A DNA stretch of 63,312 nucleotides from Gammaproteobacteria bacterium. Lineage in GTDB: Bacteria > Pseudomonadota > Gammaproteobacteria > Steroidobacterales > Woeseiaceae. The stretch is from positions 1 through 63,312 of the forward strand of contig JAUIDP010000010.1 of NCBI GenBank assembly GCA_030429005.1. Reading direction: 5' to 3'. The number at the start of each line of letters is the position of its first letter. Position 1 is the stretch's first letter. A model generated the notes under the pieces. The model was not told where the DNA came from and searched no databases. It saw nothing but the letters and a program-made list of their open reading frames with translations. Shown piece by piece: positions 29,574-37,873 of this stretch. The position numbers and the translations under genes are program-made.

Positions 29574-31388
29574 CTACCTGACCGCAAACACACGGGCGTA
29601 AATTTCCTGCCGGCCATCGCTCTCGAGCCAGACCGTGTCCAGCAACTCGAAACCATCGGGCGGCGGCCGTCGTGACAACAACAGCTTGGCCAGCGGAATG
29701 CTCCTGTCGACTTCCAGCCGGCCCTGCCGTTCGACGACGAAATCACTGACACGCAGCAGCAGGTACTTCACTTCCGGTATATGGCGACGAATTTCAGCCG
29801 GCGACATGCGTTGCAGCGCCGCAATCTCAGCAATCTTGCGTTCGTCGGCGGCCGTCAGCCGGAAATTGTTGCTGATCACACTGCAATCCGTGTGGAACAG
29901 AATGTAGTTGCCGTCATTGGCATTCGCCAGCACCACGCCGGGGTCCTGCTCGCATCGCCCGGCGAGATCGAGAAACAATGGCCGCGCTCGCTCATACAGC
30001 GGTGCGGCACCCAACGCATACACCGCGAACAGGTGCTGCCGCAAAGGCGGCTGGTAGGCAACCAGCAACCCGGCCAGCAGGCCGACCAGCACATAACTGC
30101 CGTTCCAGTCATATGCGCGGGCGGTGCGTTGCACAATGACCAGCATGCCCGTGACCAGGGCAAACAAACCGAAGTAGTTGAAGCGAAACTGCGCAAGCAG
30201 CAGCGCTATTCCGAATACCGTCATAACGGCAAAAAACAGCTCGCGTGGCGAACGTTCGCGCACAATGCGCCACAGGAAATACAGCAACACGAACGGTGCC
30301 AGCAACAACAACCAGCTGTAGTGCGCTGCAGTCCGCATCGCGCCAAACTCGTGGACAAAGAGCATGTAGGGACTCATCGCCTCCAGCACGCCGCTCAGAA
30401 TCGACATATCGCGCGACAGAAATGCCGCACCGTGCAGCAGCTGTCCCAAGAGCGGCAGCGCAAGCAGCAGGCAAATGCCTGCGATCGTCAGCAAGGACTT
30501 GCGCTCGAACGGACGCCAGCCGACCAGCACGATGAAAACCGCTGAACAGAAGGCAGCGTAGAGGTGAAACCACGACAGCAAACCGAATTCGAACATGCCT
30601 TGCCGGAACGGCTCGGAAGGCAACACGACGAGTAACGACGTCCCCAGTAACGTCGCAGCCAGCATCTGTAATTCCCGACGGTCGAATTGCTCGCCACGCA
30701 ACCACAGGATGCCGAGACACAGCAGAACCGGAATCTGCAGGATAAACATGCCGTTGTGGAATGCCGGCGCCAGGCCGAGCGACGTGCCCAGACCGATGAC
30801 AGTTGCACGGCTGGCGTTTCCCGAAAACCAGCGCAGGCCCAGCCAGGTCACCAGCAGCACGAACGTAAATTCGATGAAATGGTGATCGACCTTGCCCACC
30901 ATGTGCATCAACTGGACAAATGGCGCCAGGGCAAATGCCAGCATCGCCAGGGCGCGGTAGCTCAGTGTCAGCCCGGCCTGGCCGCTGGCGGCCAGGAAGA
31001 GAGCTGCGTTGATAGCAAGCCAGGTCACCGGTACGAAGCTCAGGAAGCCCAGCGGGTCGGTTGACGGGCTCAGCCAGACAGCGACGGCCGCCGCCTTGCC
31101 CATCAGGTAGTCGTAAGCCCACGGCCACGGGATCCAGCTGCCGTCCGGCATGTGATTCCGTACATCGAACTGGTAGAAACCGGCAGTGCCGATGGCTGTA
31201 TCGAGCATCCGCCGCGCGTGATAGAACGAATCGTTACCCATCGGGATGTACTGGCCTTCATGGTATGCCGAGTCGAAGACCAGCATCGCGAAGAACACAC
31301 CGATGGCGGATGCCAACAACCACAGCAGCCAGTCGGCCCAGCCCAGTTGCCGCGCCGGTTGCAAGTCAGGATGCGATTCAGCCGGCAT
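29574..31388 (-). CDS. GT-C membrane glycosyltransferase, STT3/AglB-like
   Basis: A 604-residue polytopic membrane protein with about 11-13 hydrophobic segments. In the first periplasmic loop it has GNDSFYHARRM (D53), resembling the catalytic Asp loop of STT3/PglB/AglB oligosaccharyltransferases. It also has DGSWIPWPWAYDYL and a VDHHFIEF motif at 167-174, like the DHH-E motif of archaeal AglB. The C-terminal soluble part is short. It probably transfers a glycan from a polyprenyl carrier to protein or another acceptor. Start at ATG 31388 overlaps the methyltransferase by 11 bp; a longer frame exists but is only overlap. It belongs to a GT2-GtrA-methyltransferase-GT-C unit. Confidence 0.75.
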   Translation of the reverse strand: MPAESHPDLQPARQLGWADWLLWLLASAIGVFFAMLVFDSAYHEGQYIPMGNDSFYHARRMLDTAIGTAGFYQFDVRNHMPDGSWIPWPWAYDYLMGKAAAVAVWLSPSTDPLGFLSFVPVTWLAINAALFLAASGQAGLTLSYRALAMLAFALAPFVQLMHMVGKVDHHFIEFTFVLLVTWLGLRWFSGNASRATVIGLGTSLGLAPAFHNGMFILQIPVLLCLGILWLRGEQFDRRELQMLAATLLGTSLLVVLPSEPFRQGMFEFGLLSWFHLYAAFCSAVFIVLVGWRPFERKSLLTIAGICLLLALPLLGQLLHGAAFLSRDMSILSGVLEAMSPYMLFVHEFGAMRTAAHYSWLLLLAPFVLLYFLWRIVRERSPRELFFAVMTVFGIALLLAQFRFNYFGLFALVTGMLVIVQRTARAYDWNGSYVLVGLLAGLLVAYQPPLRQHLFAVYALGAAPLYERARPLFLDLAGRCEQDPGVVLANANDGNYILFHTDCSVISNNFRLTAADERKIAEIAALQRMSPAEIRRHIPEVKYLLLRVSDFVVERQGRLEVDRSIPLAKLLLSRRPPPDGFELLDTVWLESDGRQEIYARVFAVR

Positions 31389-32094
31389 CGCTTTGCGCAG
31401 GTTTCGCGGCCACAATGGCCAGGTTCTTGCCGAACGAGCCGAACGACAGCAGATCGACCAGCCGGCTGACGGGAAACACGAGTGAGTCGTAAAAAGAAAC
31501 ACTGCCGGGGCTGACGCGACCCGATTTATCGCCCAGATATTTGTACAGCAGGCTTGCGAAGAATCCGAGGCTGTCGACGTAGCCGGCGCTATGCACAACA
31601 AAGCCTGCTGCTTGCAGCTGCCGGGACAATGCCGGTCGCCGGTAGCGGCGAAAATGTCCGACGTGTTCATCCATCTGGCTGTACAACAGCTGGAATGCCG
31701 GCACATAGACGAGCAACCGGCCGCCTGGTTTCAGGCAGCGATGCAGTTGCACCAGCGCCTCGCTGTCATCCTCGATATGTTCGAGCACGTTCAGCGTGTA
31801 GGCAAAATCAATCGATGACCCGGCAACATCGTCGAGACTGGCAGCGACCTGCAGCCCCGATCGCGCGAGTTCCTCGCGCAGCGCAGCATCCGGTTCCATG
31901 CAAAGCACCCGGGTTTCACCGTGACTGACCGGCAAGGCAAAGGTGCCGGCACCGGCGCCATGGTCCAGCAAACGGGTGCCAGACTGGTGACGCTCGATCA
32001 ACTTCAGCAGGAACGCGTTGTAGCGCGTCGCCTGCTTCATCGCCTCGAGGTTGTCGCGGCCGCTGTAAGTATCGCCGGGTGCCAGTTCACTCAT
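31378..32094 (-). CDS. Class I SAM-dependent methyltransferase
   Basis: A 238-residue methyltransferase of the Methyltransf_11/23 type. Motif I is LLDHGAGAGTFALPVS (about residues 42-57), followed by the acidic LCMEPDAALREELA and motif IV in FAYTLNVLEHIEDDSEAL. A C-terminal hydrophobic stretch is typical of members that act on lipid-linked or quinone-like substrates. The start overlaps the GtrA stop by 4 bp (ATGA). The neighbours suggest methylation of a sugar or lipid carrier intermediate in the glycosylation set. Confidence 0.85.
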   Translation of the reverse strand: MSELAPGDTYSGRDNLEAMKQATRYNAFLLKLIERHQSGTRLLDHGAGAGTFALPVSHGETRVLCMEPDAALREELARSGLQVAASLDDVAGSSIDFAYTLNVLEHIEDDSEALVQLHRCLKPGGRLLVYVPAFQLLYSQMDEHVGHFRRYRRPALSRQLQAAGFVVHSAGYVDSLGFFASLLYKYLGDKSGRVSPGSVSFYDSLVFPVSRLVDLLSFGSFGKNLAIVAAKPAQSDAG

Positions 32095-32561
32095 TGGCCG
32101 CTGCCTCCGGGTCTCGCGTCCTGTTTCGCCGGCGGCGAAAACACCAGCAGCGATGATGCCGTGAAATTGAACAGCAGTCCGGCCGCCGCGCCGATCGCCA
32201 GTGGTACGACCGGCAGGTCCAGCAATTGCGGCCGGAGTTCGATCAGCAGTACAAACACCAGCAGGTTGATCAGTGCCCCGATCACCTGCACGGCGACATA
32301 AGCGCTGTATTCGCCGGGCGTCATTGCCACTGCCTTGCGATCGAAAACCCAGCGCCGATTCAGGTACCAGGTGACGGATACCGCGGCCGTGAACGACACG
32401 GCGCGGGCCGCATAGTGATTCATGCCGAGCCCGCTCATCAGCGCCGTCAGCAAGCCGGCATCGACGATGAAGCCGATTGCACCGACGACAGCGAACCCTG
32501 GCAACCGGCGGAAAAACGGGGTTTCCATCGACGCAACTGGCCGGTCCTCGTGACTAGCCAC
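32091..32561 (-). CDS. GtrA family membrane protein (putative polyprenyl-phosphate-sugar flippase)
   Basis: A 156-residue protein with four hydrophobic helices and the GtrA signature: FAVVGAIGFIVDAGLLTAL near the N-terminus, then SFTAAVSVTWYLNRRWVF. Family members are thought to flip undecaprenyl-phosphate-linked sugars across the inner membrane. It overlaps the GT2 gene by 8 bp and the methyltransferase by 4 bp. Together with the GT2 enzyme it mirrors the gtrAB pair of O-antigen glucosylation systems, with the GT-C protein in the place of GtrC. Confidence 0.9.
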   Translation of the reverse strand: MASHEDRPVASMETPFFRRLPGFAVVGAIGFIVDAGLLTALMSGLGMNHYAARAVSFTAAVSVTWYLNRRWVFDRKAVAMTPGEYSAYVAVQVIGALINLLVFVLLIELRPQLLDLPVVPLAIGAAAGLLFNFTASSLLVFSPPAKQDARPGGSGQ

Positions 32562-33525
32562 GCGCTCCCCGGCGATGGCGCGCGATACTGAGATAATGCA
32601 GGCGTTTCATTTCCTGGCGGCCGCGCGTGACCGTATCGAGAATAATGCCGCTAGCCAGGCTCAGGAATGCCAGCAGCATGAGTCCGGTCGACAGCAGCGC
32701 TGTCGGGAAACGCGGCACCAGCCCGGTTTCCAGGAAGGTCGTAAACAAGGGCCAGGCCAGGACAACGGCGAGCAGCGCGAGTGCCACAAAACCAGCGCCG
32801 AAAAAATGCAGCGGCCGCTCGTTTTTTGCCAGCAGAATAATCGTACGCAGTATGCGCAGACCGTCCTGGATCGTGCGCAGGTTGCTCTCGGAACCGGTCG
32901 GCCTGGACCGATACGGTGTTTCGATCTCGGCGATCGGCATTCGCAGCTCGAGTGCGTGCACGGTAAATTCCGTTTCGATCTCGAAGCCGCTGGTCAGGCC
33001 GGGGAATGACTTGACAAAGCGCCGTGAAAAAACGCGGTAGCCTGACAAAAGATCGGACGAGCGGCTGCCGAACACAAGCGCTACGATGCCGGTCAGGAAA
33101 AAATTACCGAACTTGTGCCCGGGCCGATACGAGTCATCATCGATCGGCACACGCACGCCGGTGACCATGTCCAGGATATCCTTTTCCAGCCGCTCGACCA
33201 GTTTGCCGGCGCTTGCGGCATCGTAGGTATCGTCTCCGTCGACCAGGACGTACACATCGGCATCGATATCGGCGAACATGCGCCGCACGACATTGCCCTT
33301 GCCCGGGAGCGATTCCGAACGCACGACGGCACCCGCTTCGCGGGCAACTTTCGTGGTGTCATCATCGGAATTGTTGTCGTAGACGAAGACCGTTGCACCC
33401 GGCAACGCTGCGCTAAAGTCCTGTACTACGTTCGCGATGCTGGCCGCTTCATTGCGGCACGGCACAATGACTGCAACCTGGATAGAGGGGGAAGTCCGCG
33501 ACGTCGGTTCTTGGGGAGTTGCCAT
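32554..33525 (-). CDS. Family 2 glycosyltransferase (dolichyl/undecaprenyl-phosphate sugar synthase type)
   Basis: A 323-residue GT-A enzyme: VAVIVPCRNEAASIANVV near the N-terminus, DNNSDDDT, and the metal-binding DGDDTYDA (residues 96-103). Two C-terminal hydrophobic helices follow at about 245-300, as in GtrB/ArnC/Dpm1-like enzymes that make polyprenyl-phosphate sugars. The start ATG 33525 with GGTGG upstream is chosen, because the frame's extension to 33654 overlaps the ATP-grasp gene. It lies 34 bp after that gene and opens the glycosylation unit; continuous transcription from glgA is possible. Confidence 0.88.
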   Translation of the reverse strand: MATPQEPTSRTSPSIQVAVIVPCRNEAASIANVVQDFSAALPGATVFVYDNNSDDDTTKVAREAGAVVRSESLPGKGNVVRRMFADIDADVYVLVDGDDTYDAASAGKLVERLEKDILDMVTGVRVPIDDDSYRPGHKFGNFFLTGIVALVFGSRSSDLLSGYRVFSRRFVKSFPGLTSGFEIETEFTVHALELRMPIAEIETPYRSRPTGSESNLRTIQDGLRILRTIILLAKNERPLHFFGAGFVALALLAVVLAWPLFTTFLETGLVPRFPTALLSTGLMLLAFLSLASGIILDTVTRGRQEMKRLHYLSIARHRRGARG

Positions 33526-33559
33526 CCACCATCGACTGTGTGAGAAACCAAGGCCAATA

Positions 33560-35110
33560 CTATTCCATATGAAAATAGCGGTCCAGCAACGGCGCCTGCT
33601 CGCCATGTGCGTTGCTGTCGATTTCCTCATCCAGCGCTGCAGTCGTGCTTTCAAACAATTCCTGCGCGGCGGCCGGACTGTCTGCGATACAGGTCATGCC
33701 GATCTTGCCGTACTGGGACAATGCCCCGATCATGTGGAACAACACGCCGGTTCCGTCGGCGTGACGAAATCCCAGCCGCCGTTTCGCAACGATTTCGAAC
33801 AGGTCTTCCGGCAGCAGCCCCTTGTATGCCGGTGACCGCAAATTATCTGTAGCGCTGTAGTACTTGGTTTTTCCGTGCGCCACTGTAAACAGGCCTGTCG
33901 CCGGGTCCAGCCGCCCGCCGGTCAGGAACTCGAGTGCATGATATGGCGGTGTCGTCCCGCCCATACGCAGGTTGATCTCGATGGCATGCGCATTCCAGTT
34001 GCCCGAGGCCGTGCGGCTCACCAGGAAGTCGATGGCGAAGCGCCCGAGCACACCCTTGTCCGCCAGCACTTCTGCGACCTTCAGCGCTTCCTGTTGCAGC
34101 AGGGTCCGGTAGGCGTCGTCTGCAGGAAAGCGGCAGCCGAGGTACGACTGCCCGGTCGCACCGCCAAGTACCTGCTCATGGCTGGAAACCAGCCGCGGCC
34201 GACCATCCGGTAGTATTCGCAGCTGCACGCTGGGCGAACGAATCTCGTCGCCGACAATCAGCTCTTCGACGATGCCGCCCATGCCGGCGAACTTCTGCAG
34301 GAATGACTCGGCAGTTTCCGTGCCGGACGTCCAGGCAAGGTTGTGCAGGGCAAAACGCACAGCATCCCGGTCGGCGCGTTCGACGGGGAAACGGAATACT
34401 CCGTTGCCCTCACCGCCAAATCCTTCGTTGAGTTTTACAACCGCACGCTGCAAAGACGGCCGCTTGCCGCCGAGTTCGATCAGCGCATCGACGATCTCGC
34501 CCTCGCTGAAAAGATCCTCGCTGCCGGCCGGGTGCGACACGCCGGCCTCTTCGAAGATGCGACGGTTTCCCGACTTCGTGCCGTACACCAGGTGCTCGGG
34601 ATCCAGACCATTCAGGGGCAAATCCAGGGCGACTGCCAGTTGCCGTTCCAGGTCCGTCGAGTTGTAGCAGGTGAGATAGGCCTTGCGGGTGTCGCCGATC
34701 AGCCGTCGCATGCGTTGCATGAATCGTGGTCTTTCGAGAATCTTCTGCGTCAGCGGCCGGGGACTGCCATCGAGGACGGATAACATGTAGAGCCTTTCGC
34801 GCACGTGCCGCTGCGGCGAACCTTCCAGCAGGTCCAGGTAGTAGTCGACGATGTCCGGATGCACCGGTTGACTGGTGACGTAAATCAGTCGCGCATTCGG
34901 GTTGCGCAGGCGAATGAGCGCAAACAGCAGGCGCTCTTCATAGAACGCCGCGCCGGTCACTTTCGCCAGCTCGTCCTGGTTGACGCTCAGCGACGGAACG
35001 ATCACCGACGTGTGTTCATACTCCGGGTTGCTGGTCAGCGACGTCCAGATCGCCGGCAGCCTTTTCTTCAGCTCGCCGAAGCGACGATTCATGTCATCGG
35101 TCGACGACAT
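33560..35110 (-). CDS. ATP-grasp ligase with pre-ATP-grasp domain, PGM1-like peptide ligase
   Basis: A 516-residue putative carboxylate-amine ligase. The N-terminal 170 residues contain the pre-ATP-grasp region seen in PGM1-type peptide ligases (HTSVIVPSLSVNQDELAKV, YEERLLFALIRLRNPNARLIYVTSQPVHP). The ATP-grasp core follows, with VVKLNEGFGGEGNGVFRF as the glycine-rich loop and HAIEINLRMGGTTPP as the metal-binding E/N motif. PGM1 joins peptides to a modified amino acid in pheganomycin synthesis; the substrate here is unknown. ATG 35110 overlaps the upstream ATP-grasp stop by one base (TAATG), so the two ligases are coupled; the open frame further upstream only overlaps that gene. Confidence 0.8.
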   Translation of the reverse strand: MSSTDDMNRRFGELKKRLPAIWTSLTSNPEYEHTSVIVPSLSVNQDELAKVTGAAFYEERLLFALIRLRNPNARLIYVTSQPVHPDIVDYYLDLLEGSPQRHVRERLYMLSVLDGSPRPLTQKILERPRFMQRMRRLIGDTRKAYLTCYNSTDLERQLAVALDLPLNGLDPEHLVYGTKSGNRRIFEEAGVSHPAGSEDLFSEGEIVDALIELGGKRPSLQRAVVKLNEGFGGEGNGVFRFPVERADRDAVRFALHNLAWTSGTETAESFLQKFAGMGGIVEELIVGDEIRSPSVQLRILPDGRPRLVSSHEQVLGGATGQSYLGCRFPADDAYRTLLQQEALKVAEVLADKGVLGRFAIDFLVSRTASGNWNAHAIEINLRMGGTTPPYHALEFLTGGRLDPATGLFTVAHGKTKYYSATDNLRSPAYKGLLPEDLFEIVAKRRLGFRHADGTGVLFHMIGALSQYGKIGMTCIADSPAAAQELFESTTAALDEEIDSNAHGEQAPLLDRYFHME

Positions 35111-36330
35111 TAGCTTGCATGCACCTTCACCGTCCTGCCGATTTCGTCGAGTATGCGCCGCAATTCGTCGTAGTCCGGATGACGCACGCGCATCCAGGCA
35201 TTTGCCATGTAGCCCGCTTCGACCGCTTGCGTCGGTGTGCCCGGTTCCGGCAAATGCGCAGCGACAATGCAGTCGTCGTAGCGCCTGCCGATTGCGTCGA
35301 GACCCGAATAACCACTGATGTGACCATCGCGTTCCGGGCGCAGGGCAATCATCCCGGCCGAATACTTTCGTGACGGCGCCGTCTGCGTTCTGCCGTGCAC
35401 AATGGCAGAAGCCCACTCGTAGTAGATATCGAACTCGTTGGCCGCGTTGTACACATCCCACTGACCGACACCCGGCGGACGGCAGCCGATTTCCGAGAAC
35501 TTGAGGCCTTTCGGCCCGAAGAACCACTCCATGTGCGTCGCAGAGGTGCCGATATCGAGAACCTGGATAACCTTGCGAGTCAGCTCCCGCACTTCTTCGT
35601 AGCCCGGCTCGCCGATACGATTGGTTGCGACCATTTGCGGTGAGATCCAGCGCTTGCGCATCGCTTCGAGCACGTTCGGATAGTAGTGGGTGATGAACTC
35701 ATGGCCGACCTTGCCATCGATCGTTACGGTATCGATAAAGCCTTCGTGCCCCTCGATAAACTCCTCGATGGCCACTGCATGCCCGTCTGCCAGGCCCGAC
35801 TCGATTATCACCTGTTCGAGTGCCGCTGCATCACCGACCCGGTACGTATCCGACGCGCCCGCCCCGGCGGGCGGCTTGACAATCAACGGGTAACCGGTTG
35901 CGGCCGCAAAATTCCGGGCGTCTTCGGCTGTCGTTGCCCGGGTGGACTGCGCACAGGGTATGCCTGCGCGCCGCAGTGCCTCTTTCATGGCAGGCTTGTC
36001 GCGACACAGGTAGGCGGTTTTCGTGCTGGTGCCCGGTATACCGGTGGCCTCGCGCACCGCGGCGGCGGCCATGATATGGGCCTCGACCGTCGCTTCCAGC
36101 CGGTCGACCCAGACCGCAGCCTGCACTTTGCGGACCGCGTCCAGCAACGACGGTTCGTGCACTACCGAACCTACCTGCACATAGTCCGCCAGCCAGTGCT
36201 TCAGTTCATCGGACAGGTACTCGGCGGGTCGCTCGCCGATACCGATGACATTGGCGCCCGCAGCCTGCAGGCCACGCACGAACTCGCGCTGGTTATGTGG
36301 AAACGAAGGTTCGACAAAAATGACGTTCAT
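35110..36330 (-). CDS. ATP-grasp ligase, paralogue A
   Basis: A 406-residue ATP-grasp protein of the carbamoyl-phosphate-synthetase-like group. It has an N-terminal Rossmann-like domain (MNVIFVEPSFPHNQREFVRG), an ATP loop KPPAGAGASDTYR with K152, HMEWFFGP and the metal site EIGCRPPG with E280. It shares layout and motifs with the ligases at 37874-39091 and 43184-44443. ATG 36330 overlaps the glgA stop by 4 bp (ATGA); the frame beyond that only overlaps glgA. Substrate unknown; D-Ala-D-Ala-like, amino acid-amino acid or amino acid-sugar ligation are all possible. Confidence 0.82.
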   Translation of the reverse strand: MNVIFVEPSFPHNQREFVRGLQAAGANVIGIGERPAEYLSDELKHWLADYVQVGSVVHEPSLLDAVRKVQAAVWVDRLEATVEAHIMAAAAVREATGIPGTSTKTAYLCRDKPAMKEALRRAGIPCAQSTRATTAEDARNFAAATGYPLIVKPPAGAGASDTYRVGDAAALEQVIIESGLADGHAVAIEEFIEGHEGFIDTVTIDGKVGHEFITHYYPNVLEAMRKRWISPQMVATNRIGEPGYEEVRELTRKVIQVLDIGTSATHMEWFFGPKGLKFSEIGCRPPGVGQWDVYNAANEFDIYYEWASAIVHGRTQTAPSRKYSAGMIALRPERDGHISGYSGLDAIGRRYDDCIVAAHLPEPGTPTQAVEAGYMANAWMRVRHPDYDELRRILDEIGRTVKVHAS

Positions 36331-37754
36331 TGTTGGCCACTCAGTTCGCGAAACAACTTGACGTACAGGGCGCCCTGCCGTTCCCAGGAATAGTCTCGCG
36401 CCATTCCGTTGGCAACCAGTTTCGGCCAGCTCTTGCCGTCCGCGTACAGGTCCAGCACCCGGTTGATCGCCCACTCGAGGCCGGTCTCGTCGTAGTCGCG
36501 AAACAGGACCCCGGTCCCGGTCGCCGACTCGGCGTCGAATTGTTCAACCGAGTCCGCCAGACCACCTGTCTCGCGGACCACGGGCACCGTTCCATACTTG
36601 AGGCTGTACATCTGGTTCAGGCCGCAGGGTTCGTAGCGCGACGGCATCAGGAAGATATCCGCGCCGGCTTCAATCCAGTGCGCCAGCGTGTTGTTGTAAC
36701 CGCGATAGAAAGTGACGCGCCCCGGAAACTGGCGCTGCATCCATTCGAATACCTGCTCAAAGCGTGACTCGCCGCTGCCGAGAACTGCGAGAGCGAAGTC
36801 CCGTTGCGACAGCATGCGCGGCACTACTTTTTCGATCAGGTCGATACCTTTCTGCCCGGCCAGTCGACTGACAATACCGAGCAACGGGCGTCCGCGATTG
36901 GCGTCGAGCCCCAGTTCCGCCAGCAGTTTTGTCTTGCAGATTGCCTTGCCACGCATGTCATCCGGCGAATAATTCGCGGGCAGGTGTTTGTCCGTCGCCG
37001 GGTTCCACTCGTCGTAGTCCACACCATTCAGAATGCCCACTACCGAGTTGCCGCGCTGCTGTAGCAGCCCGTTGAGACCCATGCCGTACTCGTCGCCAAG
37101 AATCTCCCGTGCATAAGTCGGGCTGACCGTCGTAACCAGGTCTGCATACAGGATGCCCGTTTTCAGGAAATTGATAACGCCGCTGTTGAGGTCGTCCTGG
37201 TGCAGGAAACTTTCGGCACCTGCCAGCTCCAGGTCACCCAGCACATCCGCGCTGAACATCCCCTGGTAGCCGATATTGTGAATAGTCAGCACGGACCGCG
37301 TGGCACTGAACAGCTTGTCCCAGGCATGCGTGGCTTTCAGGTACAACGGAACCAGCGCAGACTGCCAGTCGTGGCAACTGAAAATGTCCGGCGCAAAATT
37401 CATTTGCTGGCACATGCCGATGGCCGCCTGTGACAGCAGCACAAAACGCAGGTGCTCGTCGCCGTCATCCGTATAGATGCTGTCCCGGCCGTACGCGTCC
37501 GGGCAGTTCAACAGGTAAATCGGCGTCTTCGAGTCACCGAGCAGCGTCTTCTCGATACTGCAACGGACCTTGTGTGGACCCAGCTGCAAACTCAGGTCGG
37601 ACATGCCTTTCACCGGCTGTATATCCACGCCGGCTTCATCAATCCTCTTGTAGCGCGGAATCAGCGTGCGCACATCGTGGCCAGCACCGTGCAGGTAGGT
37701 CGCCAGCGCAGCCGAAACGTCCGCCAGCCCGCCCGTTTTTGCCAGTGGCGTCAA
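36327..37754 (-). CDS. glgA: Glycogen synthase (ADP-glucose type), with no canonical start codon at the expected place
   Basis: Family GT5 enzyme extending alpha-1,4-glucan from ADP-glucose. The KTGGLADV motif binds ADP-glucose phosphate, and SCHDWQSALVP, SRLAGQKGIDL and PSRYEPCGLNQMYSLKYGTVPVV are family signatures. From TTG 37754 it has 475 residues but lacks the usual first strand. In the same frame just upstream the DNA encodes KICLVSSEL, exactly the missing strand, yet that stretch has no ATG, GTG or TTG before a stop at 37884-37886. ATC 37790, CTA 37781 or ATA 37775 would be needed. The gene overlaps the downstream ATP-grasp gene by 4 bp. Confidence 0.9.
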   Translation of the reverse strand: MTPLAKTGGLADVSAALATYLHGAGHDVRTLIPRYKRIDEAGVDIQPVKGMSDLSLQLGPHKVRCSIEKTLLGDSKTPIYLLNCPDAYGRDSIYTDDGDEHLRFVLLSQAAIGMCQQMNFAPDIFSCHDWQSALVPLYLKATHAWDKLFSATRSVLTIHNIGYQGMFSADVLGDLELAGAESFLHQDDLNSGVINFLKTGILYADLVTTVSPTYAREILGDEYGMGLNGLLQQRGNSVVGILNGVDYDEWNPATDKHLPANYSPDDMRGKAICKTKLLAELGLDANRGRPLLGIVSRLAGQKGIDLIEKVVPRMLSQRDFALAVLGSGESRFEQVFEWMQRQFPGRVTFYRGYNNTLAHWIEAGADIFLMPSRYEPCGLNQMYSLKYGTVPVVRETGGLADSVEQFDAESATGTGVLFRDYDETGLEWAINRVLDLYADGKSWPKLVANGMARDYSWERQGALYVKLFRELSGQQ

Positions 37755-37873
37755 TTCAGAGCTGACGAGACATATCTTTAGCGGTTTGATTGTTCTTCTG
37801 CCTGTCCGGTTTGTGCCGCTGTCGGTGCTATCCTGATTGTTATGATTACCTGCGCTGCAACCGAGGAGCGATA

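Noticed and set aside
37756..37773. Programmed frameshift at CTC-TGA as in prfB to start glgA
   Set aside because: A shift from the five-codon ORF would still skip the conserved KICLVSSEL strand, which is encoded in the glgA frame; a start-codon problem explains the data better.
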